From: JAJPKK01 sp963844635
GTDB lineage: Bacteria; Pseudomonadota; Alphaproteobacteria; Rhizobiales; Xanthobacteraceae
Reading direction: 5' to 3'
Assembly: GCA_963844635.1 (NCBI GenBank)
Contig: CAWJPD010000003.1
Location: 992,001 to 1,056,000 of the forward strand
Length of the DNA stretch: 64,000 nucleotides
The position numbers and the translations under genes were made by a program. This document shows, one piece after another, positions 46,527 to 56,116 of this stretch (its first letter is position 1; each line of letters begins with the position of its first letter). The notes below the pieces were generated by a model, which was not told the origin of the DNA, made no database searches, and saw nothing but the letters and a program-made list of their open reading frames with translations.

Positions 46527-47727
46527 TCAGCGATCCGTGTATTTGATTCCGGTGACCATCGCGACACCCGCGATCAGGGTGATCACGACGGCAAAGGTAA
46601 CATGAGCGCTGAGCGCGCCACTCATGGCGGTCAGCAATCCAATCCCAATGACTGGAACTGAATTGCCGGCAAACAGGACGACCATATAGCTCGAGACGAC
46701 TTCGCTGCGCCGATCCGTGGGCGCGATCCGGTTAATGACTTCCAGGCTGCCGCGATATCCGAGCCCGCCGGCGACGCCGCCCGCCGCGGCAGCCGCGAGC
46801 AGCAGCGACAGCGATTGGGCAAGCTCCGCGCCGACCAAGAGCCACAGGCTCGGCGGCAGCACTGCCAGCGCACTCAGCATCGCCATTTGGCTCGTCAGCT
46901 GCGGGCTGGTGAGAATCGCTACAGCGGCTATCAGGAACAGCTCGAATACGACGGCGCCGGCGATTGCAGGGGCGGACAGATGCAGATTTTCGCGCAGCAG
47001 GCCAGGGATCAGCGCGGAATAGAAACCGATAAGTGCGAAGACGGCAAATCCGGTGGCCGCGGGAGCCAGGAATTGCAAACAAATCTTTTGCGGTACTCCA
47101 AGTCGCGGCCGCAACGATAATTCGTTAAAATTGTGGGTCTCGGTCCGTCACCGTCTCCCGCGCAAATGGAAGGGCGGCGGCGAGCGCGCAGAGTAGCAGG
47201 GAATAGGCAACAAACGGTACTTGCAAAGGTGCCGGAGCGAATTGCGCCAGCAGCCCGCCCAATAAGGGACCTCCGGCACAGCCGAAGAAATTTGCGGCCG
47301 CAGCGAGACGTGCAGCAGCGCCGGTATCGCGGCTGCGAAAGAGTTCCGCGATCCAGGCCGTCGCAGTACCTGAGGCCAAACCAGTCGCAAAACCACTCAG
47401 TGCGCGCGCCGCAAACAGCCACCCGGTGCTGAATGCTGCTGCAAAGATTCCAGCACTCGCCAGGGCGCAGGCGATCGCCGGCCAACCCACGGTCCGACGA
47501 CCGATCTGGTCCGACAGTCTGCCGAACAACAGCAAAGCGAGCAGGTTGCCGAGCACATAGACGGCATAGATCAGCGTCAGCGTAAAGGCAGAGAATCCGA
47601 ACGCCTGCCGATAAAGCGGATAGAGCGGAGTCGGCAAGATTGCCCCGGCGAATATCGCCCCAAGTTCTGTGGCAACGAGTGTCAGCCCCAGAACGCCACG
47701 CTCCTGGTCAGGTTCACTGCCAGTCAA
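46527..47727 (-). CDS. MFS transporter (frame break in an A4 run near 47127)
   Basis: About 399 residues after repair, with about 12 helices. N-terminal half: LGAIFAGAILPTPLYPLYRQ, the loop GRLSDQIGRR, ALSGFATGLASGTATAW. C-terminal half: QFLAPAATGFAVFALIGFYS and GGLGYRGSLEVINRIAPTDRR. The N-terminal frame stops at DPQF; deleting one T from the TTTT run (AAAA at 47127-47130 on the plus strand) gives DPQFNELSLRPRLG and the frame continues. The start is probably TTG at 47727, since a stop codon lies two codons upstream and no ATG follows nearby. Drug/metabolite exporter of unknown substrate. Confidence 0.7.
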
Positions 47728-47989
47728 ATGTCAACTCGAACAGAAATCGACGAACCATGATTGGCGTCGGTCCCAGGACAACGCCTTCACCAAAACGTGA
47801 GTTCCTGTGACGATCGGGTACGTGGAAGCCCTTTCTGCAGAGACAATCGATGACCTTCAATCGTAGGCCCTTGCAGACGGCACTTCGTCAACAAGGGCGT
47901 GGATGCTCGGCTGCCGCACGGAAAACGGACGGTAGCCCTCATCATAGCGATATAGCGGGTCGGACCGCTGCCGAGAACACCTGCAAACG

Positions 47990-48541
47990 TTACGTCAACT
48001 TCGCCGCGTCGCTCAGCTGCTGCTTCACTTCCGGAATTGTCTTCAACGCCCACTGCTTGAGCTGGGCGTTATCTCCGCTCTTGGCATACCGGTCGAAAAG
48101 AGCTGCCAGGTTCTCGTGGTTTCGAAGCGCCTCATTGCCGTAGGCTTCATCGAACTGCATGCCCGAAAGCTTCTGGAGTCGATCGATCCTCTGCTGGTAT
48201 TCGCTCGTCAAGCCGGTCGGGATGGCGGCATTCAGCTTCTTGGAATCCACCATCGATTTCAGGTCGTTGGTCATCTTGGTATGATTGGAAATCTCCCGAC
48301 CAGCGAACGTTTTGCCGTTCTGGTCGCCTTTCTGTTCAGCGAGACGCGCTGCCTGAACGTCGAACATGTCCCTGATGGCAACATTGTTGACGAAATCGGC
48401 GGCTGAGATTGTCTGCTGGGTCGGCACCCCAGTGGTTTGCGGAACAGGTTGGCTGGACGGCGCGGGCGGCGACTGCGCGAAAGCAGGTGCGCCCACGAAG
48501 ACGCACGTCATCGCGACGGCTGCGAGTGTGGTCAGCTTCAT
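47990..48541 (-). CDS. DUF4142 ferritin-like secreted protein
   Basis: A 183-residue protein: a signal peptide (MKLTTLAAVAMTCVFVGAPAFA), a Pro/Gln linker, then the DUF4142 helical bundle (SAADFVNNVAIRDMFDVQAA, EISNHTKMTNDLKSMVD, YGNEALRNHENLAALFDRYA). The family contains putative outer-membrane or periplasmic ferritin-like four-helix proteins, often stress-induced; the conserved Glu/His positions of the bundle are partly kept (HTKM, NHENL). The ATG at 48541 is preferred because GGAG lies seven bases before it. Function unknown. Confidence 0.8.
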   Translation of the reverse strand: MKLTTLAAVAMTCVFVGAPAFAQSPPAPSSQPVPQTTGVPTQQTISAADFVNNVAIRDMFDVQAARLAEQKGDQNGKTFAGREISNHTKMTNDLKSMVDSKKLNAAIPTGLTSEYQQRIDRLQKLSGMQFDEAYGNEALRNHENLAALFDRYAKSGDNAQLKQWALKTIPEVKQQLSDAAKLT

Positions 48542-48874
48542 AGCGAACTCCATAGTGTCAGGAACCCGTACATCGACGGGGGTTATATGGACAAAATGGC
48601 GTGCTTTCTGTGATGTTCCGCATGTTCGTCCCGGCTTCGCGTCGCGCGACCCGTCGCCGCCCCGCGAGCCTGTTGGAAGCGGGTCGTGACCACGGGCCTG
48701 GTTGAGAATAGGCAAGCCGTGGACATTGATGAGCTGACTGCGAAACAGTTATCCTGCAGCGGCTGATCCCAAGAGAAAGATGTTTGCGGCAGGTCTCGGC
48801 CGTGCGCAAGCGATCGAGTTGATTGACTTTAGTCCGCCCTTTAATCGTGTCCGTCGAAACGTGAGCCCACCAGC
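48542..48874. other. Intergenic region between divergent genes, no gene recognised
   Basis: 333 bp separate the divergent DUF4142 and fumarase genes. Short frames are present but none has a domain or ribosome site. Both promoters must be here; no operator or terminator is recognised. Confidence 0.5.
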
Positions 48875-50531
48875 ATGAATGTACGGTTGTCCGATCAGTC
48901 CCCTCCCTATCGGCATTCGCCGCTGTTTCCGCTCGGCGCGGATGCGACCGTCTACCGCAAGCTGTCGACAGACGGCCTGCGGGCGGAGAAGGTGGTGGGC
49001 GAGGACGTGATCGTCGTCCCCCGCGAGGCGCTGCGGTCCCTTGCCGAGGCCGCGTTCACCGACATCAATCACCTGCTGCGTCCCGCGCATCTCGCGCAGC
49101 TCCGTGCCATCATTGATGATCCCGAGGCGTCTGATAATGACCGCTTCGTTGCCTATGACTTTCTCAAGAACGCCAATATTGCCGCGGGCGGCGTGCTGCC
49201 GATGTGCCAGGACACCGGCACTGCCATCATCGTCGGACGCAAAGGCCGGCTGATATGGACCGACGGCGAAGACGAAGCGGCGCTCGCCGAGGGAGCGCGC
49301 GACGCCTATTTGCGAAGGAACCTGCGCTACTCGCAGCTCGCCCCCATCACGATGTTCGAGGAGGTCAACACCAGGGACAACATGCCGGCGCAGGTCGAAA
49401 TCTACGCGGAGGGGCGTGGTGACGCGCAGTCGACCTATAAGCTGTTGTTCATCGCCAAGGGCGGCGGCTCGGCGAACAAATCCTTCCTGTTCCAGGCGAC
49501 GCCCGCGATCCTGACGCGCGACCGAATGCTTGCTTTCCTGAAGGAAAAAGTGCTGACGCTCGGCACCGCGGCCTGCCCGCCCTATCACCTCGCCATCGTG
49601 ATCGGCGGCACTTCCGCGGAGCTGACGATGAAGACCGTCAAGCTTGCCTCGACCAAGTATTACGACAGCTTGCCGACGGCGGGTTCGCCGGACGGGCATG
49701 CCTTCCGCGACCTTGCCATGGAGCAGGACGTCCATCGCATGACGCAGTCGCTGGGCGTCGGCGCCCAGTTCGGCGGGAAATATTTCTGCCATGACGTGCG
49801 CGTCATCCGCTTGCCGCGGCATGGGGCGTCGCTGCCGGTCGGCCTCGGCGTGTCCTGCTCGGCCGACCGGCAGGCGCTCGGCAAAATCACGCGCGACGGC
49901 ATATTCCTCGAAGAGCTGGAACATAATCCTGCGCGATATCTTCCCGATGTCGACGCGGCGAAGCTCGGCGGCGATGTGGTCGAGATCGATCTCAACCGTC
50001 CGATGCGCGACATTCTGGCCACGCTGACGAAATACCCGATCAAGACAAGGCTTTCCCTAAGCGGTCCGATGATTGTCGCGCGCGACCTCGCGCATGCGAA
50101 ACTGCGCGAGCGGCTCGAACAGGCACAGGGCCTGCCGGCCTATTTCAAGGAGCATCCGGTCTATTACGCAGGCCCCGCCAAAACTCCGCAGGGTTACGCC
50201 TCCGGGGCATTCGGACCGACCACCGCCGGCCGCATGGATTCCTTTGTCGATGCCTTCCAGGCCGCGGGCGGGTCGCTCGTCACGGTTGCCAAGGGCAATC
50301 GCTCGCGCGAGGTGCGCGAGGCCTGCAAGAAGCACGGCGGCTTCTATCTCGCCTCGATCGGCGGAGCCGCCGCAAACCTTGCCGAGCACTGCATCAAAAA
50401 AGTTGAGACCGTCGAGTTTGCCGAGCCTCGGCATGGAGGCGATCTGGCGCATCGAGGTGAAGAATTTCCCCGCCTTCATCGTGATCGACGACAAGGGCAA
50501 TGATTTTTTCCAGGAGCTCAGTCTCGGCTAG
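48875..50531 (+). CDS. Class I fumarate hydratase, iron-sulfur type (frame break near 50426)
   Basis: About 551 residues, the usual size of FumA/FumB-type enzymes, which interconvert fumarate and malate with a [4Fe-4S] cluster. Key segments: MCQDTGTAIIVGRKG (first cluster cysteine), FEEVNTRDNMPAQVEIYAEG, CPPYHLAIVIGGTSAELT, VSCSADRQALGKITRDGIF and YYAGPAKTPQGYASGAFGPTTAGRMDS. The last 35 residues (LGMEAIWRIEVKNFPAFIVI to QELSLG) are in another frame; removing one C from GAGCCTCGG restores the normal end. Soluble cytoplasmic enzyme. Class I fumarases are oxygen-sensitive. Confidence 0.88.
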
Positions 50532-50585
50532 ACTGCGGAACACCCGCAGGACACACTCGATCGTCCAAAACGCAAGGAGGATGCG

Positions 50586-51020
50586 GTGAAGCATTTGGCA
50601 CAGATTTCAATCGCAGGCGTGGGCATTGCCGCGCTTGCCGCAGCATTCGGCCTCGGTGTCGTCGCGGCCCAGCAACCGATGCCTCCCACCAAGGTGACCC
50701 AGCTGATGCAGCGCGCGATCGCGGAATTTCCCGGGCACGAGGTGACGATGATCACACTCGACATTCCGCCCGGCGGCGGCTCTGGGCCGCACCGTCATCC
50801 CACGGCGCATAATTTCGGCTATGTGCTGGAGGGCGCTTACGTCATCAAGCTCGACGACGGTCCGGAGAGGGTGCTGAGAAAAGGCGAGACCTTTTACGAA
50901 GCGCCAAACCAGCTTCATGCCGTGTCGCGCAATGCTAGCATGACGGAACCGGCCAAGGTTTTGGTCGTCGCCGTGGCCGAGTCCGGAAAACCGCTCACCG
51001 TGCCAGAACATCAGCACTGA
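50586..51020 (+). CDS. Secreted cupin-domain protein
   Basis: A 144-residue protein with an N-terminal signal/membrane segment (ISIAGVGIAALAAAFGLGVV) and a single cupin: HEVTMITLDIPPGGGSGPHR with HRHPTAHNFGYVLEG (cupin motif 1 His residues), GERVLRKGETFYEAPNQLHA in the second motif. The metal-binding His residues of both motifs appear present. It starts at GTG after CAAGGAGG. It follows the fumarase by 54 bp. Enzymatic role unknown; small periplasmic cupins may bind metals or sugars. Confidence 0.75.
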   Translation: MKHLAQISIAGVGIAALAAAFGLGVVAAQQPMPPTKVTQLMQRAIAEFPGHEVTMITLDIPPGGGSGPHRHPTAHNFGYVLEGAYVIKLDDGPERVLRKGETFYEAPNQLHAVSRNASMTEPAKVLVVAVAESGKPLTVPEHQH

Positions 51021-51031
51021 GCACAGCACGC

Positions 51032-52054
51032 GTGCCGCGGATGAGTGTGGCGAGGAGGAAATCGGTGGAGCGCGGAGGCGGCGATGGGCGTGTCGGGGGC
51101 CACGCCGGCGGCGTGGCGGCCGGGGCCGACGCTGCCGGCTCTTTCGCGCCGGAACGCGCCGAACCGGCGGCCCGTGCCGCCGCCAATCCGGCCGTGTGGC
51201 TCGACATGGACCAGGCGACGCTTGACCGCGCTTACGATCAGGCCGCCTACGCGCCGAACCGGGACCAACTCAGCCGCCGGCGCGCAAGCAACAGCGATGT
51301 CGTGCGAATGCGTCTTGGGGCTCCGCGCCGCCTCGCCTATGGCGAGAGCGCAATCGAGATGCTCGATCTCTATCCCACGACGGTCGGCAACGCGCCGGTC
51401 GTCGTCTTCGTGCACGGCGGTGCCTGGCGCGGTAACAATGCCCGGGATTCCGCCTATGGCGCCGAGACCTTGGTGCACGCCGGCGCCCATTTCGCGGTGC
51501 CTGATTTCATCAATGTGATCGAAAGCGGCGGCGACCTGATGCCGATGATTGCGCAAGTCCGCCGTGCCGTCGCTTGGGTCGCGAAGAATGCGACCGGGTT
51601 CGGCGGTGACCCACGCCGCATCTATGTCGTCGGGCATTCCTCAGGCGCCCATCTCGGAGGCTGCGTGCTGATCACCGACTGGCAGAACGAATTCGACCTC
51701 CCGCCCGACCTGGTCAAAGGCGCGACACTGTGCTCGGGCATTTACGATCTCAAACCGGCACGGCTTTCCGCGCGCTCCGGCTACGTAAAATTCACTGATG
51801 CGATCGAGCATGCGCTCAGCCCGCAACGCCATCTCGAATTCATCCGCTGCCCGGTGACGCTTCTCCACGGCACGCTGGAAACGCCGGAATTCCAACGCCA
51901 GACGCGCGATTTTGCCGCCGCCCTCAAGGCGGCAGGCAAGCCGGTAAAACTCATCGTCGCGGCCGATTACAACCACTTCGAAGTCGGCGAGACGCTGAAC
52001 AATCCCTACGGCCCGTTCGGCCGTGCCGCGCTTGAGATGATCGAGGTTGCCTGA
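51032..52054 (+). CDS. Alpha/beta hydrolase, carboxylesterase/arylformamidase-like
   Basis: Esterase of the HGG type. Motifs: oxyanion-hole VHGGAWRG, nucleophile elbow VVGHSSGAHLGG, and the catalytic His in YNHFEVGETL, with an acid expected in the strand LLHGTLETPEF. The N-terminal signature YDQAAYAPNRDQLSRRR resembles kynurenine-formamidase-like proteins. The start is uncertain: GTG 51032 gives an Arg/Ala-rich leader without clear counterpart, and ATG 51206 (MDQATLDRAY) gives about 282 residues, close to the family size. It is only 11 bp after the cupin gene, suggesting one transcript. Substrate unknown. Confidence 0.75.
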   Translation: MPRMSVARRKSVERGGGDGRVGGHAGGVAAGADAAGSFAPERAEPAARAAANPAVWLDMDQATLDRAYDQAAYAPNRDQLSRRRASNSDVVRMRLGAPRRLAYGESAIEMLDLYPTTVGNAPVVVFVHGGAWRGNNARDSAYGAETLVHAGAHFAVPDFINVIESGGDLMPMIAQVRRAVAWVAKNATGFGGDPRRIYVVGHSSGAHLGGCVLITDWQNEFDLPPDLVKGATLCSGIYDLKPARLSARSGYVKFTDAIEHALSPQRHLEFIRCPVTLLHGTLETPEFQRQTRDFAAALKAAGKPVKLIVAADYNHFEVGETLNNPYGPFGRAALEMIEVA

Positions 52055-52112
52055 GGCGGCCGTTCAGTTAACACACCGCGAATACCGCGTGAGCATTCGA
52101 CGGGAGGTTTCG

Positions 52113-53389
52113 ATGCGCGTGCAGCCGATCGCCATTGCGACAGCTTTGGGAGTTGCCACCGTTGCCGGATTGACTATTCCGGGCCATGGGCAGGCGCCTG
52201 ATGTCACGGCCTTCGAGGGCGCCCGGATCATCGTGGGTGATGGCCGCACCATTGAGAATGGCACGATCGTGATGGAGGGCGCAAAACTCACGCAAGTCGG
52301 AACAGGCAGTGCTGTTCAGGTGCCCGCTGGCGCCACGCACGTGAGCCTCGCGGGCAAAACCGTGATGCCGGCGATGGTCGACACTCATGTCCATCCCAGT
52401 CACACACGCGCCGCCCTCGCGATCGATTTGGAACGGCGGGCGTATTACGGCGTGAGCGCGATGATGAGCCTCGGCCAGGATGACTCGGCCGACTTGTTGG
52501 CGATGCGTAACGAGTTCGTGCCGGGCCGCGCCCGCTATTTCAGCGCCGGGCGTGGAATCAGCTCGCCCCTGCCGGGCTGTTCGACGGCGCCGTACTGGAT
52601 TTCGACGGAGGCTGAGGGCCGCAAGGCGGTGGACGAACTCGCGGCTGAGAAGGTCGACATCGTGAAGGTCTACGTGGATGACTGGAAGCCGCGGCACAAC
52701 GAAAAGCTGACGCCCGCCGTATATGGCGCCGTCATCGACGAGGCTCATCAACATGGGCTGCGGGTCACGGCTCACATTCGCGAGCTCGAGGATGCGAAAG
52801 GGCTGTTACGCGCCGGGGTCGATGCCTTCGCGCACAGCGTTCGTGACAAGGACATCGACGAGGAAGGCCTGAAGCTCTTCAAGCAGCGCCCAAATCTCAT
52901 CGTTAACCCAAATCTGCCGGATCGCGGCGTGAAGGTCGATCTGAGCTGGCTGCGACCGAGCATGTCGGACGCCGAGATGGCTGCGCTCGAGCAGCGCAAC
53001 ATCGACAATCCGCAGGCGCAGGCCGCTTTCGCGATCCAGGCACGGAACGCCGCCAAACTGAATGCAGCGGGCATTCCATTCGTGCTTGGGACCGACGGCA
53101 ACTCGCCCTGGGGCCGCATTTCGAACTCGCCGATCTGGTGACCGCGGGCATGACGCCGATGCAGGTGATCGTCATGGCGACGCGCAATTCGGCGCAATTC
53201 GTCGGCATGTTCGACGCGGGAACGCTGGAGGCGGGCAAGAGCGCGGATTTCATCGTGCTCGATGCCAATCCGCTGGACGACATCACCAACACGCGGAAAA
53301 TCGCGGCGGTCTATTTGCGTGGCGTCGCCGTGGACCGCGGACCCGGAAGGGGCGGCGGCGTGCCAACGAATTCAGCGCTTTGCCACTAG
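52113..53389 (+). CDS. Secreted amidohydrolase, imidazolonepropionase-like (frame break in a G run near 53110)
   Basis: About 425 residues. A signal peptide (IAIATALGVATVAG) is followed by the amidohydrolase beta-sandwich and TIM barrel. Metal ligands: HxH in VDTHVHPSHT, a likely bridging Lys in DIVKVYVDD, His in RVTAHI, and Asp in LGTDGNSPWG. The end (LADLVTAGMTPMQVIVMATR, GMFDAGTLEAGKSADFIVLD) is in another frame; adding one G to GGGG at 53110-53113 joins SPWGPHFELADL. GGGAGG precedes the ATG. The family hydrolyses amide or cyclic amide bonds using one or two metals; substrate unknown. Confidence 0.8.
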
Positions 53390-53433
53390 CGCATGATGCC
53401 GAAAAGTCTGCAACTCTACGGGATCATGCGCTA
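53390..53433 (+). repeat. Interspersed palindromic repeat, copy 12 (core only)
   Basis: Core hairpin only: CGCATGATGCCGAAAAGTCT to GGGATCATGCGCTAA. It begins directly after the amidohydrolase stop codon and faces the convergent cupin gene, so it may serve as a shared transcription end. Confidence 0.85.
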
Positions 53434-53440
53434 ACGTGAT

Positions 53441-54202
53441 CTATTGGCTCCGAGCGGGTGGGTCTTGAATGACCGCCGGTACCCCTTCCTGGTTGATGTT
53501 GAAAGTCAGGAACGTCATCGGGACGTCCCCCGGGTTACCCCATTGATGCACGAGCGTGGATGGTTCGTAAATCCATGTACCCGGTCCTTTGGACTCCGTC
53601 TTGCCCCCGACCGTGTTGGCGCCGGATCCGGACACGATGTAATAAAGCGCGGCTCCCGACCGATGATGCGGCGCGTTCGACGGCATCCCGGCCGGGAAAG
53701 TGATCCTGGTCAAGTTCAGGTCGTAACTGCCAGGTTTCAGGTTCGGAATGGCTTCATTGGTCCGATATAGCTCCTTCTCGATATCCCGCCGTGTTACCGG
53801 GCGATTGGCATCCGTAACCGGCGAGAGAACGAAATCGATCAGCACCGAAGGTTCGGTGCTGCGCGCATAAAGCGATGTCTTCGCGCCGCCCGGGACAAAC
53901 ACGCCCTCTCCAGGGCTGAGCGTCTTGATGTCGGTGCCGGTTGCGACCTCGGTCGATCCCGAGACCTGGTACAAGATGCTATCTGCGCCCGAAGCATTCT
54001 CCCGGTTTCCGGGCGCGAGCGTGAGGCCCACCGCCCGAAACATCAGCGGCTTGTCCGTCACCGTCGCGAGCTTTGCGGCGGCAACGACTGTTCTCGTAGC
54101 CGCCGGCCGGGCCGGCGCGGGCGAAGGCGGCGCTTGCGCGACGGCCGACGCACATTGAGCTGCCACACCCAGAACAGCGATCGCTGGCGCCCTGAACTGC
54201 AT
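53441..54202 (-). CDS. Secreted two-cupin protein
   Basis: A 253-residue protein: signal peptide (AIAVLGVAAQCASAVAQA), a Pro/Ala-rich linker, then two cupin-like barrels. Landmarks: LTLAPGNRENASGADSILYQ, TLSPGEGVFVPGGAK, then in the second half ITFPAGMPSNAPHHRSGAAL, YYIVSGSGANTVGGK and EPSTLVHQWGN. The second barrel keeps His residues (PHHRSG, VHQW) suitable for metal binding; the first lacks them. CGGAGG precedes the ATG. A much longer open frame upstream is antisense to the DUF2478 gene and is not used. Function unknown. Confidence 0.72.
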   Translation of the reverse strand: MQFRAPAIAVLGVAAQCASAVAQAPPSPAPARPAATRTVVAAAKLATVTDKPLMFRAVGLTLAPGNRENASGADSILYQVSGSTEVATGTDIKTLSPGEGVFVPGGAKTSLYARSTEPSVLIDFVLSPVTDANRPVTRRDIEKELYRTNEAIPNLKPGSYDLNLTRITFPAGMPSNAPHHRSGAALYYIVSGSGANTVGGKTESKGPGTWIYEPSTLVHQWGNPGDVPMTFLTFNINQEGVPAVIQDPPARSQ

Positions 54203-54418
54203 GTTGACCCTCCGGCTGACTTGGAATGCGACCGACAGACCGAGAACTTCGGCTGCCGCGATATTGTACCACATATAGCGCCCAGTCGACCGACCTCGTT
54301 CATTACGATGGAACACCGTGGATCGGCGCGATAAGTGCTCGTCTTCGGTGCGGCGAAGAATCGTTTCCCCTCCGCCATGACTCGATATATTCTCATGAAT
54401 ATAACGCGGAGATGGCGG

Positions 54419-54976
54419 ATGTACGATGCCGAATGCGACGTGGGCGCGTTGGCTTTTTCCGCTGGCGACGACCCCGACGGGCTGCTCCTCGACTTTGCGC
54501 AGGCGCTCTGCCGATCGGGGTTTCGCCCTGTGGGACTGGTGCAGAAGGGCCGCGCCCACGACCTCGAGGGCGAGCTTGGCGCAGTGATGTTCCCTGCCCA
54601 ACAATTGACCAGCGCCCATCACGATCGCGGTCACGGAGCTGCGGAGTGCCGGCTGGATACAAAATGGCTCGCCGACATCGCTGCGGGGATTGAGGGGGCG
54701 ATTGCCGAGGGCGCCGATCTCGTGATCGTCAACCGGTTCGGAAAACTGGAAGCAGACGGCCGCGGGCTGATCGATCTCATCCAGATAGCGCTCGATGCGG
54801 ACATCCCGGTGTTGATCGCAGTCCCCGAACATCGCTTCACGTCTTGGATCAAACACTCCGGCGGCATGAATGTCCGCATCCCCTGTCGACGGGATGCACT
54901 TGACCGTTGGTGGCACTCCGTCCGGGGCCGGGCTGCCGCCCGCGCCGCCGGGACGTTTTGCGAGGTCGCGAAATAA
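54419..54976 (+). CDS. DUF2478 family protein (molybdenum-metabolism-associated NTPase-like)
   Basis: A 185-residue protein starting MYDAECDVGALAFSAGDDPD. DUF2478 landmarks: LLDFAQALCRSGFRPVGLVQ, KWLADIAAGIEGAIAEGADL, VIVNRFGKLEADGRGLIDLI and DIPVLIAVPEHRF. Family members are P-loop-like proteins often encoded beside molybdate transport or molybdoenzyme genes, although the Walker A lysine is not obvious here. The ATG at 54419 follows CGGAGATGGCGG. It is followed 18 bp later by an unknown protein and then, convergently, by a Moco-fold protein gene, consistent with a molybdenum context. Function inferred. Confidence 0.72.
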   Translation: MYDAECDVGALAFSAGDDPDGLLLDFAQALCRSGFRPVGLVQKGRAHDLEGELGAVMFPAQQLTSAHHDRGHGAAECRLDTKWLADIAAGIEGAIAEGADLVIVNRFGKLEADGRGLIDLIQIALDADIPVLIAVPEHRFTSWIKHSGGMNVRIPCRRDALDRWWHSVRGRAAARAAGTFCEVAK

Positions 54977-54994
54977 CGATTACGCCGGGAGACC

Positions 54995-55399
54995 ATGGGC
55001 ATGGCAGAGTGTGAGGACGGACCTTCGCCCATCCTTCGCCTTGACGGCGAAGTGGCAATGGATGGTGCGGCTATCGCCGTGCGCATCGTCAGCAGCGAAG
55101 AGCATCCGGTTCGCATCTGCCTTCGCGCCGAGGATGTGCAGTATATGGTCAGCATGCTCCTGCACCTGAGTTGCGAGGCCAGACGGCGGCAGCCTTCGGC
55201 GAATGATGCCCCGCCACGCGCGGCGATTCCATTGCCGGTCAGCGCGGTCGATGTCGGCCAGGACGATCAGGATCGGCCTTTTCTGATGCTTGAGATCGGC
55301 ACCGCCGCGTTGCTGTTCGGCGTTCCGGCCGACTGTCTGAAGCAAGTCGGACAGACGCTGCTCGCCTTGAGCGTGTCTCCCTCTGCCAAGCCGTCCTGA
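54995..55399 (+). CDS. Hypothetical protein downstream of DUF2478
   Basis: A 134-residue soluble protein with an N-terminal beta-rich stretch (ILRLDGEVAMDGAAIAVRIV), RICLRAEDVQYMVSMLLHLS (a helix with two Met and a Cys soon after), a Pro-rich linker, then QDRPFLMLEIGTAALLFGVP and a helical end. GGGAGACC precedes the ATG. It overlaps neither neighbour and is 18 bp after the DUF2478 gene, so it is probably co-transcribed. No family recognised. Confidence 0.55.
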   Translation: MGMAECEDGPSPILRLDGEVAMDGAAIAVRIVSSEEHPVRICLRAEDVQYMVSMLLHLSCEARRRQPSANDAPPRAAIPLPVSAVDVGQDDQDRPFLMLEIGTAALLFGVPADCLKQVGQTLLALSVSPSAKPS

Positions 55400-55406
55400 T
55401 GCACAT

Positions 55407-55934
55407 TCATTCGACTGCGACGCGCACCACATCGCGCACCGAGCGGCCGCCCAGGAGATCGCCGGGAACGACGAGTCGCAAGCCATGATTGGGAAGCGGC
55501 TGCCCATTGAGCCGGTCGGCCAATTGGATTTTGCGGTCCGCGAAATTCGGAGAGATTTCACCGAGTGCGATCAGGACCGCATAGCCGTCCGCACCGGTGA
55601 CCCGCACTCCTACATTCACTTGATCGCGTGGTCGCGACGCGTCGATAACGCCGGCAGCCATGAGAACGTCCCAAAGCAGCGGACCCGTCCATTCGTTCTC
55701 GCGGTCCCCGGCCCGGGGCCCGAGTGGGGCGCGCTGCGTGAACGCTGCAAGTGCGGCTATTCGCTCCGGCGAGAACGTTTCCGAATGGCCGCCAGCACGC
55801 CCAACCAGCAATGTTCCGGCCGGGACCGCCTGTTCGGCACCCGGCGCAAGTTGGATGGGTTGCGCCGTCTGCGCCCGAACCGGTGTCGCGAGCGCAATCA
55901 GGATGCCCAAGCATGCTGCCACGCGGTAATGCAT
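55407..55934 (-). CDS. Secreted molybdopterin-oxidoreductase-fold protein lacking the Mo-ligand cysteine
   Basis: A 175-residue protein with a signal peptide (VAACLGILIALATPVRAQ). The mature part resembles the SUOX-type molybdopterin-binding fold: LAAFTQRAPLGPRAGDRENEW, TGPLLWDVLMAAGVI, VRVTGADGYAVLIALGEISP, DRLNGQPLPNHGLRLVVPGD and GGRSVRDVVRVAVE. The cysteine that binds molybdenum in sulfite oxidase and YedY is missing; the only Cys is in the signal peptide. It may bind a ligand or a cofactor differently, or be non-catalytic. The neighbouring DUF2478 gene, convergent and eight bases away from the next gene, strengthens a molybdenum link. Confidence 0.72.
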   Translation of the reverse strand: MHYRVAACLGILIALATPVRAQTAQPIQLAPGAEQAVPAGTLLVGRAGGHSETFSPERIAALAAFTQRAPLGPRAGDRENEWTGPLLWDVLMAAGVIDASRPRDQVNVGVRVTGADGYAVLIALGEISPNFADRKIQLADRLNGQPLPNHGLRLVVPGDLLGGRSVRDVVRVAVE

Positions 55935-56116
55935 TTGCAGTCTCCATGCCGCTTGGCGAGACGCGGGACCGGCTGGCACCCAGCCTTCGCCATCAATTCG
56001 CCATGGCCGTTATACTCGATAGGATACAGCGGAGCCATGGGAAGCATCGGCGCATGTCGTCGTTCCACCCCGCGGAGCGCACATTCCAAAAAGTTGGCGG
56101 CGTAAAAAGAGCCTTG

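Noticed and set aside
54203..54916. Long N-terminal extension of the two-cupin gene
   Set aside because: The extra residues are antisense to DUF2478, while a signal peptide and ribosome site mark the start at 54202.
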